Positions 38,889 to 46,857 of a DNA stretch of 46,857 nucleotides are shown here, in pieces (the stretch's first letter is position 1; each line of letters begins with the position of its first letter). The translations under genes were made by a program, and so were the position numbers. Source of the stretch: a virus; IMG/VR virus record IMGVR_UViG_3300005337_000009, positions 1 to 46,857 of that record; one strand, given 5' to 3'. The notes under the pieces were generated by a model. The model worked only from the letters and a program-made list of their open reading frames with translations, was not told the DNA's origin and did no database searches.

Positions 38889-39670
38889 CCCAAGACGAAT
38901 TTAGAGCTAACCAAAGTTCCCATGCGAATGAACTCAAAACCATTCGCACAATTCAAAAGACTTTTGGAGGATCTCGGTCGCAGATTCGTAATCTTCTTCG
39001 ACTTCAGCAGGCCCAGAGAACTCAGATAAAAGACCCAAATGCGGGGAATCAGGCCGCGCCGCTATTTCAAGATCCTCCAAGGATTCGACGATCCGAGGTA
39101 ATTACTCAGGAAATTAGGCATATTGGCCAAGTCACTCCTTCGGATTTACTTATTGTTCCCCCTGGAGTGGTCCCCGGAGGAACCTCGGGGATTGAAGAAG
39201 TTCCTGATGATAATGTTTATTACGTAAGAAGTCGGGCTCCAAGTGATCCAGTGGGGGCATGGACCCGTGGAGTAGAGGACGTCGGAATCGATGCAAAGAT
39301 TTGGGCGCGGTCAGACGAAGTCTGGTACGAGATTACAGATAAGCTTGTTCTTTCTTCTGATGCAGAAGCAACTAGTACAATCTACACCAATCCTCCTAGT
39401 GCCACTGTAACTCTTTCTCCCGTAGGAAATCTTCACTTTGCTTTTGTGATTCCTGACGGAGCGCCCGGACCTGCCGGAATGGATGGAAGTGATCCTACCG
39501 ATGAGCATCTTAACGATCTTATCGTTGCTTTGTTCGACCCAGCTGATTACGCCTTTAATCCAGTTTCAGTCGGAACATTAACAATGACAGTCTCGAACCC
39601 TCCGACTCAGGTTGAGGTTCAAGCCATCGCGGATAAAGTCGACGAACTTATAAATGCCCTGAAACATTAA
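38885..39670 (+). CDS. Structural protein with collagen-like segment
   Basis: A 261-aa protein: a basic helical N-terminus (IRTIQKTFGGSRSQIRNLLR), a beta-rich centre, and a short collagen-like piece (GAPGPAGMDGSDP, about residue 195) before a helical C-terminus. Collagen-like bits are frequent in phage fibres and trimeric spikes. Function inferred. Confidence 0.62.
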   Translation: MTQDEFRANQSSHANELKTIRTIQKTFGGSRSQIRNLLRLQQAQRTQIKDPNAGNQAAPLFQDPPRIRRSEVITQEIRHIGQVTPSDLLIVPPGVVPGGTSGIEEVPDDNVYYVRSRAPSDPVGAWTRGVEDVGIDAKIWARSDEVWYEITDKLVLSSDAEATSTIYTNPPSATVTLSPVGNLHFAFVIPDGAPGPAGMDGSDPTDEHLNDLIVALFDPADYAFNPVSVGTLTMTVSNPPTQVEVQAIADKVDELINALKH

Positions 39671-39675
39671 ATCCT

Positions 39676-40653
39676 ATGCCTAATCCCAGAGATCAAAGAC
39701 TTCAGCAGTTAGCTGCGTTAATGCAGATGTACAACGGTATGCAACAGGCACAGGGACAGAGTCAACAGAATGCTTTAGGTCAAGCCCAGTTGCAACAAAC
39801 CGGTCAATGGCATCAGGGAGAACTTGCTCAAGCCTTGGCTGCTTTGAATCAACAAGGTCAGTGGCATCAAGGAGAATTGGGAAATCAACAATCGCAGTTG
39901 GCCGAACTTTCAAGATATCATTCTGGAGAACTCCAGAATCAACAAAATGCTCAGGCGCTTGCGGGTCGTCAAGGAGATGCTCAGTTGGCTGAATTGGCTA
40001 AGTATCACCAAGGGGAGATCGAGGCGCGTAAAGCCGAGGGAACGAATCGGACCAATCAAGAATTCATGCAGCATTTCTTGCCGGACCCGAATATTCCTTG
40101 GGAGCAAAAATTAGCCGCTCTTCAAACGATTGCTCCACAGTTTGGTCCGATGGGTAAGGCGATGCACGAATCCGGAGTGAATTCGATGGTCCAGAAAAGA
40201 TTACCAGAGATTCAAGGTATGTATGGCCAATATAACCAAGGCCATGATATGAAGAAATTCCAAGAAGGAATGAATGCTTTGTATCCTTCTATGCCACAGG
40301 AAGTTTTTGACAAAATGCCTTGGGATCAGTTGAATCAAGGGATGTGGGGAGGAGCTTCTCAAGATCCTCAGACTTGGGGAGAACAAATGAATATTGGACA
40401 AAATGGTCGTACTCGTGGGGGACAAGAGATTAGAGATTATTTTGTAAATCCAACTCGTGACGCTTTATTCGCACAACGGGCTAAAGAAAATGCGTTAGGA
40501 ATAGGACAATTTGTTAACGATATTATTGGAGATCAGCCTTCTGGTGTAGGAGGAGCACTCTTTGGAGATATGTTTCGTCCAGGTCCGACTCAAGAAGAAA
40601 TTGCGGCGCAGAAATTAAAACAATATAATCTTGGAAAAATGTTACTGAAATAA
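39676..40653 (+). CDS. Q-rich internal virion protein candidate
   Basis: A 325-aa protein. Residues 25-115 contain several similar repeats around WHQGEL / YHSGEL / YHQGEI, each about 20-28 residues apart and rich in Q, A and L, indicating a tandemly repeated helix. The second half has W/P/G-containing stretches. Proteins of this kind upstream of a giant virion protein are usually ejection or internal core components. Confidence 0.65.
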   Translation: MPNPRDQRLQQLAALMQMYNGMQQAQGQSQQNALGQAQLQQTGQWHQGELAQALAALNQQGQWHQGELGNQQSQLAELSRYHSGELQNQQNAQALAGRQGDAQLAELAKYHQGEIEARKAEGTNRTNQEFMQHFLPDPNIPWEQKLAALQTIAPQFGPMGKAMHESGVNSMVQKRLPEIQGMYGQYNQGHDMKKFQEGMNALYPSMPQEVFDKMPWDQLNQGMWGGASQDPQTWGEQMNIGQNGRTRGGQEIRDYFVNPTRDALFAQRAKENALGIGQFVNDIIGDQPSGVGGALFGDMFRPGPTQEEIAAQKLKQYNLGKMLLK

Positions 40654-40657
40654 ATTT

Positions 40658-41338
40658 ATGACTCCCTCACAAGTACAGCAGTTGCTTGCTCATTGGTCAG
40701 GAAAAGGTTACACTCCTAATCCTAATTTGAGGTATGCTTCACCAAAGCCTCAAATGCCTAATACTGATTTGGCTACAAGTTTTTGGAATGCTCCAGATAT
40801 GCAAGGCTCTGGAGAAGTTTTACCGAAGGCCACAAAAGTAACAGATAGTTCATTTAATCCTGCCGCTTTACAGAAAGCGGGACAAGATTTGGCAGGAGGT
40901 TTTTGGAATGCTCCAGCGGGGCAAACTCAAGTTCAAGCTCCAGCTCCAGTTCCTCCTAACAACGGATTCGATTTCGCCAAAATTATCGAGGCCCTCAATG
41001 CTCCTCGCGGACATCATCTTGGAATCGGTGGAGCAGAAATGACTCAAGCAAATCCGATGGGAAACTTCGGCGGAGACCCTTTTACCAATGGATTTTTCAA
41101 GCCGAATCCGCAATCGGATTATCGTCCTGGTGCAGAGTATCATATGCCGACCATGCCTCAGCAACAGCCGTTTATGCCGTTTCAGGGAGCCCAAGCTCCG
41201 ACGCCGGGGAGCCCGATCTATCGTCAGCAGAATCCAAATGACCCTAATAATCCGGAGAACATTTTGAAACGTATGGGAGGTGGACAAAATAGTGGAAATC
41301 GTCCGCCGTTTTCGTTTGGATTACTTCCCCGCCGTTAG
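40658..41338 (+). CDS. P/N/Q-rich virion protein
   Basis: A 226-aa, mostly disordered protein rich in P, N, Q and G. Two similar pieces, ATSFWNAPDMQGSGE and AGGFWNAPAGQTQ, are about 40 residues apart. It probably belongs to the internal or tail-tip assembly next to the giant protein. No enzymatic motif. Confidence 0.62.
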   Translation: MTPSQVQQLLAHWSGKGYTPNPNLRYASPKPQMPNTDLATSFWNAPDMQGSGEVLPKATKVTDSSFNPAALQKAGQDLAGGFWNAPAGQTQVQAPAPVPPNNGFDFAKIIEALNAPRGHHLGIGGAEMTQANPMGNFGGDPFTNGFFKPNPQSDYRPGAEYHMPTMPQQQPFMPFQGAQAPTPGSPIYRQQNPNDPNNPENILKRMGGGQNSGNRPPFSFGLLPRR

Positions 41339-41358
41339 CCCTAGTTTTAGTTCTAACT
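41333..41358 (+). promoter_or_regulatory. GTTAG...CTAAC element before the giant virion gene
   Basis: GTTAGCCCTAGTTTTAGTTC then TAACTT ends at the base before the ATG and begins inside the stop region of the previous gene. It matches the copy at 25,953-25,978 in 22 of 26 bases. Its location right upstream of a start and its inverted ends suggest a regulatory role in transcription or translation. Confidence 0.45.
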
Positions 41359-41359
41359 T

Positions 41360-44300
41360 ATGCCGTTCACCTATCGCCAGGTAAAAGACCTTTACGACAC
41401 GTTGGCCGACGCCGGCGCGGTAACGAAGCCGTTGGCTGAGTGGGCAGGTGACATGTCAACGATGACAGGGAGCGATCTTTACGATGCTGGATTGCATGAC
41501 AATGTAATCAAAAGGGCATCGGTTGGAATTGACCGGGCTTTGGAGGCGACAGGATTGCCAAAACTTGGAGGAGAATTCGGAAGGACAGTCAGCGAACCGT
41601 TTGGCATGGGTGACCAAGGTCAGTCGATCGGTGAGGGACTGCCCCGTATGGCAGTCAATTTCCTTCCGGCGATTGCGGCGGAAGCGGTGACAGGAGGCGG
41701 GGCAACTCCATTTATCCTTGGGGCATTGGGAACGGGGGCTTTATCGGGCGCTGAAACATACACCGCGACTGGAAGTCCTGCGGCTGGTGTAGTTTCTGGC
41801 GCGGTCAATGCGTTACTTCCGGGAGTGACAGGGAAGGTTGAACAAGGAATTTTGGGTCGACTTGGAGCGAGAGAAGTAGCAGGATCGATTGGAAGGACTT
41901 GGGAAAGTAAATTAGGAGAAGGATTCGTTACAAATCCTGCAATGTCCAATGGAATTCCAAGGACACTGGATGCTGTCAAGCAATATTTCCCAACTAACTT
42001 CGGTCAGCGTGCAGCAGCTTTTGGAGGAGGCCAGCTAGCCGCGGCTGGGATTATGGGAGGAAGTGAATTGGCTCAACAAGCTTTAGCTGGTCAGCCAATC
42101 TCGAATCCATTTACCCCAGAATTTGGATTGGGACTCGGGCTATCTCAGCTCCCGTTTTCTCTCCTTCACCTCGGAGGCAAACTCGTCGGAGGAGCCGGAA
42201 AATCTCCGATGGAACGAGCCAATGATCTCCAGAATTTGATCGACTTGACGACGAGGGGAACGAATCTCAAGGCCGCAAGAGATGCCTCGAAAGAGGCTAC
42301 GCCGGTCATGAAGATTCCTGAGGTAAAACCGATCTTGACCGATCCGGTCGCGGCAGCCAAAATCAAAGCGGATACGGATGCAATCTTGGCCAATCTTGGC
42401 CAACAGAGAAAGGATATAGAATCGAATCCTACACCCGATAACATCGACAAGCTCAACGAGATCAAGATTCAAGAAGATCAAGTTGGAGACAAACAAGTTG
42501 AACAAACAGGGGGAGTTGGAGTTGGTTTGTCTCAACCGACGACTGGGACGATTCCTGTCACGGGGGAAGCCCATTTCTATGGGAATAAACAGAACAAACC
42601 TGAGACGGGATTTCATATTGTCACGGTCAAGGAAAATCCAAACGATGCATTGAAATATCCCGATGGGACTCCGGTTCAACCTGGAGATCGGATCCAGTGG
42701 CCCGCTGGGAGGAAAGATCCGGAGGTGAATAAGGATTCAAGTGAGAATTTCTTGGTTCCAAAGGGAAGGTTCTCGAAGATCGTCGATAAGGCGATGGAAC
42801 AAAAGGTGATTGATGAAATCAAAAATCCTGAACTTCCAGATCAATCGGGTGGGGATTTGGTTAGTCATCAGGCCAGATTGGCCAAAGCTCAAGAAGAATT
42901 TAAAGCAAGACAAGAACAGCATAAAATCAATCTCGATGATCTTGAAAATATCCGTCAAGATCTTGCGCTCCGTGGAACTCTTTCCTATGGAGAACTAGTT
43001 GACAGTCTTCAAGAAGTCAATCGGATTCGAGAACAAGCAGGATATCCAGAGATCGATCTTGCGACATTGGCTAAAACGATCAAGGAAACTCGGGCGACCA
43101 GTCGAAAAGCTGGGCTTTTGTCTGCCATCGAAGAGACAAAAAGATTTGAATTGATTCAAGAGGCCGCTCATGCGGATGCACTTTTGAAGGATCAAAAAGG
43201 CGTAGATGTCTATGGGAAGATTAGTGAGATGGGAGAGAAAGGCGATCCTGAGGCACAGAAGATTCTTGATCTTTATGAAGAGCTTTCGGCCAGTCCAGGC
43301 AACCGCGGACTCCTTGCCAGTTCTGGATTGTTCTGGAATCATGCTCAAGAACTTGAGGCTAAAGGTCAGCTGACTTTGGCTAAAATGGCTTCATTTAGTC
43401 AAGCCGTGGTCAAATCCCCAAAAGGTCCGAAAGGGATGTTGGAGAAACAAATCACTGTCGAGCTCCCGCCGACAATCTTCAAGGCATTGACAGCTGAAGA
43501 AAAGGCAATGAGACAAATTGGGGCCGAGGCAATTTTGAAAGTCACCGCGGGAGATGCTGAATCTGACGAGGCCAAAGTTCTTCGTCAGTTGGTTTATGAT
43601 GGGTCATTTGGAAAAGGCTTGTCTAAAGAAGCTGTTGCAGAGGCTTTTTATCATGCAAGAATCGAAGGTATTGAAACGGACCAAGATGCTGAGATAGCTG
43701 CTGGGGAATGGATGGAATCGCCGAAGGTTCATGGTTGGGTGAGAGAGTTGGCGAATAATTTGGTTAAGAATGAATTGCCAGAGCCGCAATTTAAGGTTGT
43801 CGATGAATCGCCATTTGCGCTCAGAGATTCTGAACGAGTATTTAACGGTCCCTTACTTGAGGCTTATGATAGACTTGTGGCAAAGGATCGAATGAAGTTT
43901 CCCACGGTCAGTATTGGAGAATTGGCTCAAGAATCAGGAATTCCTTTAAATGAGCTTCATGATCAGCTTAGAGCACTTCATCAACAGGGTAAAGTTGTAA
44001 TGGGAGTAGGAGATTTCTCTCTTTCAAATAAAGTTACACAAGAGGGAGGAATGATGATTCCGGGATATGATAAACCGGTATTGACGGTTAGGCCATTAGA
44101 TCCAGAGATTTCAAGGAACTTACAAGAGGAAGAAAAATTCTCTCCTCGTTTGGAGGAAGAAATTAACCATCTTATTTTGGCCTCCGAAGAAAGTCATGAT
44201 CCTACTGATCCGGAATCTTCAATCCGTACTCGTAATGAAGCTATTCAAGAACTTATGCAAGATATGGATGAAAAAGATCATCCTGCACATGAATTTAGAA

Positions 44301-46857
44301 AAGAACTTCAGGATTATGGAATAAAGTTGGGGATATGGAAACCTTATACAAAGGAGCAGTTGTCTAACATTCAGACTTTGGGACGAGGAAAGAAATACGA
44401 TTTCAAACGAGGAGATACTTATTATATCTTTGATAGTTGGCGTGGGTTAGATCAAAAAGAAGGACAAGCTAATATTCTTAAAAATCAACTTCCCCCGAGT
44501 TATGATCCTTCTGATCCAAAAGAACAAGCAATCGTTGACCAGCTTTCTGGGAATGGTATCGAGCAGCTTCAATCAGTTTCTAAAGATCCTTTTCTTACCC
44601 AAATTGCTCAGGCTTGGATAAAGCAATTCTCAAATCTTCTCAAACTTCAGCAGGGATATGTTCATGATGGAGTGGGCACGTATGCTCGTGGGCATATCGA
44701 AGGACTTGGGAATGGCATTTTCTATGACAAGTCGAATATCTCAGCTAAACCAGAAGCTCGAGAAACCGCGGTGATTCATGAGATGGGGCATGGATTGACT
44801 CAGCAGTTAATCGACGAGCTCGGTCCAGATCATCCTTTGATAAAGGAACTCGACGGCATTCGTATGCGAGCTCGACAGGCTTTGTCTGCTGACCTTAAAG
44901 CTTACCTCGACGCGGCAACAAATTCCGACTGGCTCGGACGTTATCGCCGCGGACAAGCCGACGCCTCAGAGCTCGGTCCCGACGCCGCCAGTCGACAAAT
45001 CCTTTATGGCCTTCTCGACAACAAGGAGATGACTGCCCAACTCTGGTCCAGTCACGATTTTCGTGAACATTTCCGGGGGATCGATGGGAGGACCGGAGTC
45101 TGGCGGAAGTTCCTTGAATGGACCAAAAAGATTCTCGGCCTCGGAAATGTTGATAACACGCTTCTTGGCGAATTGCTGGGGGCGACGGGGCAATTGATGC
45201 ATAAAGGAGAATGGCTCGCGGATATGGAAGGGTTCGGAGAAAGATGGTTTGAAAGTCAAGGAAAAGGCGGAGCTTATGGACAGGCGCAGACACAACGCGC
45301 GATGGGCATTCTGGCGGAGATTAACGATGGAATGTCGCCGGAGGAAATGTCGGGAAGTTTGCAGATGGGCGAGGGGAAATTTAATCCAGAATTGGTGAAG
45401 AGGAAGGCGAAGCTGGAGCAGACGTTTCAGAATCTAGATGAGGAGACTCAGCAGTTACATGATGTTTTGGATGAACATGGACAAGACGCGTCGGTCGATG
45501 GAGTGGATAATATGGTCTTGGAAGCTATGTCGGATGGGAAAGGATTGGAGGATACTTTGGATTTGCTTCCCGACTCGGCGGTGAAGTATATCTTTGCGAA
45601 ATTGGATGATCATAAGGATGTGTTGGATGTCCTTGCTGCGGCGACCAAGGAAAAGAATAAAGGATTGATTAATATTATCAATCCAAAGTTGGTCAGAGAT
45701 TCTGTCAAACCAACGTTGAAGCAGGTAGAGAAGATTCTCAAGAATCGCGATCGCCATTTGGATTTGGCCCAGAAACTTGTCAATCTCCAAGCCGTCGAGC
45801 CTCAAGGTTTCGTCAACGCCGCGGCGAGTTATGCACTGAAGGATACGGAGAATTTTATCGAGGGTGAAGGAAAGGGAACAGGAGGAATCATGTCGTGGTT
45901 GTCTAGGTTTCTTGAGCCTATGGCTCAGAAGGCCAGACGAATTCCTGAGATGGCAGAAGGAATCTCAAAGGGATTTGAACTTGGACCGAATGCGAGGAAG
46001 ATGTTCTCGGAAGCAATGAAGGTCTTCGGGATGGACACGAGTTCTCCAAATCTCGATGTGCTTTCGCATGACTCGGTGCAACAGAGTCAGAAGGTTTTCC
46101 AGACTCCGAAAGAATTGAATGCGGTGGACAAATGGATTCATCTAAATCAGGTGGAAGGTAAGGACGCTGTGGTCATGCTTCCAGAATCTCATCCAGAGGT
46201 ACAAAAAATCCTCAGCAAATTGACTGCTGAGGAGAAGGAGAGGGTTCGGGATATGGTAGCGAAGCAGGGTAAGTCAACACAGATGTTGAATGCGCAGAAG
46301 CTTGAGAAGATGAAACAAATCGCCGCGGTCAGCGCAGCGGGACATATCTTGAAGGAATCTGGATTGAAGGTCAGAGATGCGATTGGTTTGGCCGATGCTA
46401 CGATCAAGGCGATTGTGGATATGAATGATCCGGTCATGCAGTTGACGGCACAGGCGCAATTGCAGGCTGTCCAAGCTAGACTTCAGCCAGAAGTTTTTCT
46501 TGAGCTTCTCAAATTCTCTCAAGGCGAAGCCCAGAAGATTAACGATTGGAAAACCTACTTCGACAAAAATCCTTTCTGGGCCACAGCACAGAGGACAGAG
46601 AGGTATCATGTTCAAGGTCGTAATAAAGCTGGAAAGCAAATCAAGAATCAAGCAAGTTCTCTAACCGAGGCCCGAGAAGTCGCTGAGCGGCTTGGAATTG
46701 GTAAACCAGAAATCATTGACTCTTGGAAGGGTCGAGAAGATGAACCTTTTTCTTTTCCGAATATGCCCCCAGAAATGGCACAACGGATGGAACAGATTGA
46801 GGAGAATCAAATTCAAATGCTCAAAGCTTCTGGGGTAATTGATTCTCCAGAAGCTGA
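41360..46857 (+). CDS. Giant virion protein with zinc-peptidase motif, N-terminal part
   Basis: The frame opens at MPFTYRQVKDLYDTLADAGA and stays open to the window edge, continuing at base 2; the whole protein is about 2,525 aa. Residues 75-215 are G/A-rich and weakly hydrophobic, as in membrane-active segments of ejection proteins. Residues 450-1,000 are charged and helical, with a winged-helix-like part (SIGELAQESGIPLNELHDQL, near residue 855). A zincin motif VIHEMGHGL (His1140, Glu1141, His1144) is followed by NKEMTAQ (Glu1223), the layout of a gluzincin active site. It is probably ejected with the DNA. Confidence 0.87.
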   Translation, partial: MPFTYRQVKDLYDTLADAGAVTKPLAEWAGDMSTMTGSDLYDAGLHDNVIKRASVGIDRALEATGLPKLGGEFGRTVSEPFGMGDQGQSIGEGLPRMAVNFLPAIAAEAVTGGGATPFILGALGTGALSGAETYTATGSPAAGVVSGAVNALLPGVTGKVEQGILGRLGAREVAGSIGRTWESKLGEGFVTNPAMSNGIPRTLDAVKQYFPTNFGQRAAAFGGGQLAAAGIMGGSELAQQALAGQPISNPFTPEFGLGLGLSQLPFSLLHLGGKLVGGAGKSPMERANDLQNLIDLTTRGTNLKAARDASKEATPVMKIPEVKPILTDPVAAAKIKADTDAILANLGQQRKDIESNPTPDNIDKLNEIKIQEDQVGDKQVEQTGGVGVGLSQPTTGTIPVTGEAHFYGNKQNKPETGFHIVTVKENPNDALKYPDGTPVQPGDRIQWPAGRKDPEVNKDSSENFLVPKGRFSKIVDKAMEQKVIDEIKNPELPDQSGGDLVSHQARLAKAQEEFKARQEQHKINLDDLENIRQDLALRGTLSYGELVDSLQEVNRIREQAGYPEIDLATLAKTIKETRATSRKAGLLSAIEETKRFELIQEAAHADALLKDQKGVDVYGKISEMGEKGDPEAQKILDLYEELSASPGNRGLLASSGLFWNHAQELEAKGQLTLAKMASFSQAVVKSPKGPKGMLEKQITVELPPTIFKALTAEEKAMRQIGAEAILKVTAGDAESDEAKVLRQLVYDGSFGKGLSKEAVAEAFYHARIEGIETDQDAEIAAGEWMESPKVHGWVRELANNLVKNELPEPQFKVVDESPFALRDSERVFNGPLLEAYDRLVAKDRMKFPTVSIGELAQESGIPLNELHDQLRALHQQGKVVMGVGDFSLSNKVTQEGGMMIPGYDKPVLTVRPLDPEISRNLQEEEKFSPRLEEEINHLILASEESHDPTDPESSIRTRNEAIQELMQDMDEKDHPAHEFRKELQDYGIKLGIWKPYTKEQLSNIQTLGRGKKYDFKRGDTYYIFDSWRGLDQKEGQANILKNQLPPSYDPSDPKEQAIVDQLSGNGIEQLQSVSKDPFLTQIAQAWIKQFSNLLKLQQGYVHDGVGTYARGHIEGLGNGIFYDKSNISAKPEARETAVIHEMGHGLTQQLIDELGPDHPLIKELDGIRMRARQALSADLKAYLDAATNSDWLGRYRRGQADASELGPDAASRQILYGLLDNKEMTAQLWSSHDFREHFRGIDGRTGVWRKFLEWTKKILGLGNVDNTLLGELLGATGQLMHKGEWLADMEGFGERWFESQGKGGAYGQAQTQRAMGILAEINDGMSPEEMSGSLQMGEGKFNPELVKRKAKLEQTFQNLDEETQQLHDVLDEHGQDASVDGVDNMVLEAMSDGKGLEDTLDLLPDSAVKYIFAKLDDHKDVLDVLAAATKEKNKGLINIINPKLVRDSVKPTLKQVEKILKNRDRHLDLAQKLVNLQAVEPQGFVNAAASYALKDTENFIEGEGKGTGGIMSWLSRFLEPMAQKARRIPEMAEGISKGFELGPNARKMFSEAMKVFGMDTSSPNLDVLSHDSVQQSQKVFQTPKELNAVDKWIHLNQVEGKDAVVMLPESHPEVQKILSKLTAEEKERVRDMVAKQGKSTQMLNAQKLEKMKQIAAVSAAGHILKESGLKVRDAIGLADATIKAIVDMNDPVMQLTAQAQLQAVQARLQPEVFLELLKFSQGEAQKINDWKTYFDKNPFWATAQRTERYHVQGRNKAGKQIKNQASSLTEAREVAERLGIGKPEIIDSWKGREDEPFSFPNMPPEMAQRMEQIEENQIQMLKASGVIDSPEA
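46828..46857. repeat. Terminal 30-bp overlap, right copy
   Basis: Identical to bases 1-30. See the left copy: removing one of the two restores one continuous gene across the junction. Confidence 0.9.

Noticed and set aside
1-46857. CRISPR array, insertion sequence, integrase, phage RNA polymerase or toxin-antitoxin pair
   Set aside because: No regular spaced repeats, transposase motifs, tyrosine or serine recombinase motifs or T7-type polymerase motifs were seen on either strand.

Overview
The window is a complete or nearly complete genome of a tailed dsDNA bacteriophage, most likely podovirus-like. The last 30 bases repeat the first 30 exactly, and the frame that is open at the right edge continues in phase at base 2. 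The contig therefore closes into a circle of about 46.83 kb, and one giant virion gene runs across the cut (41,360 to 46,827, then 1 to 2,110; about 2,525 aa). No integrase, repressor or phage RNA polymerase was recognised, so a lytic lifestyle using host RNA polymerase is the simplest reading. The host cannot be named. A short protein with a lipoprotein-type signal and an M15-type endolysin suit a Gram-negative host. Most starts have no clear Shine-Dalgarno sequence. Many genes are joined by ATGA or TGATG stop-start overlaps.

The genome has two arms. The left arm (24.4 kb down to 1.9 kb, minus strand) carries DNA metabolism. It opens with an unrecognised 189-aa gene and a run of very small genes (23.7 to 22.4 kb). 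A non-coding stretch with an AT-rich cruciform-like, origin-like element follows (21.9 to 22.4 kb), then small zinc-binding and membrane proteins. Next come an SF1 (UvrD-like) helicase split into two genes, a coiled-coil protein, and a 1.2 kb non-coding block that looks like one large structured RNA (14.05 to 15.29 kb). A recombination set follows: a PD-(D/E)XK nuclease with a cysteine cluster, a Sak4-like ATPase, a HIRAN protein and an ssDNA-binding candidate. The arm ends with a ParB-methyltransferase fusion, a uracil-DNA-glycosylase/family A DNA polymerase fusion, an ATP-dependent ligase, an HNH protein, a MazG-like pyrophosphohydrolase and a DUF3987-like P-loop protein.

The right arm (25.1 kb to 46.9 kb and on to 2.1 kb, plus strand) carries packaging, lysis and virion genes. 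The order is small terminase, three surface or fibre-like proteins, a stand-alone response-regulator receiver domain, small membrane and lipoprotein genes, endolysin, large terminase, portal, scaffold-like protein, major capsid protein, connector and tail candidates, Q-rich internal proteins and the giant protein. The arms diverge from a structured intergenic region (24.44 to 25.14 kb) and converge at 1.9 to 2.1 kb, where the two terminal genes overlap by 245 bp in coding sequence.

The strongest candidates for something undescribed are the large structured RNA, the split helicase with two genes between its halves, and the receiver domain inside the lysis cassette.
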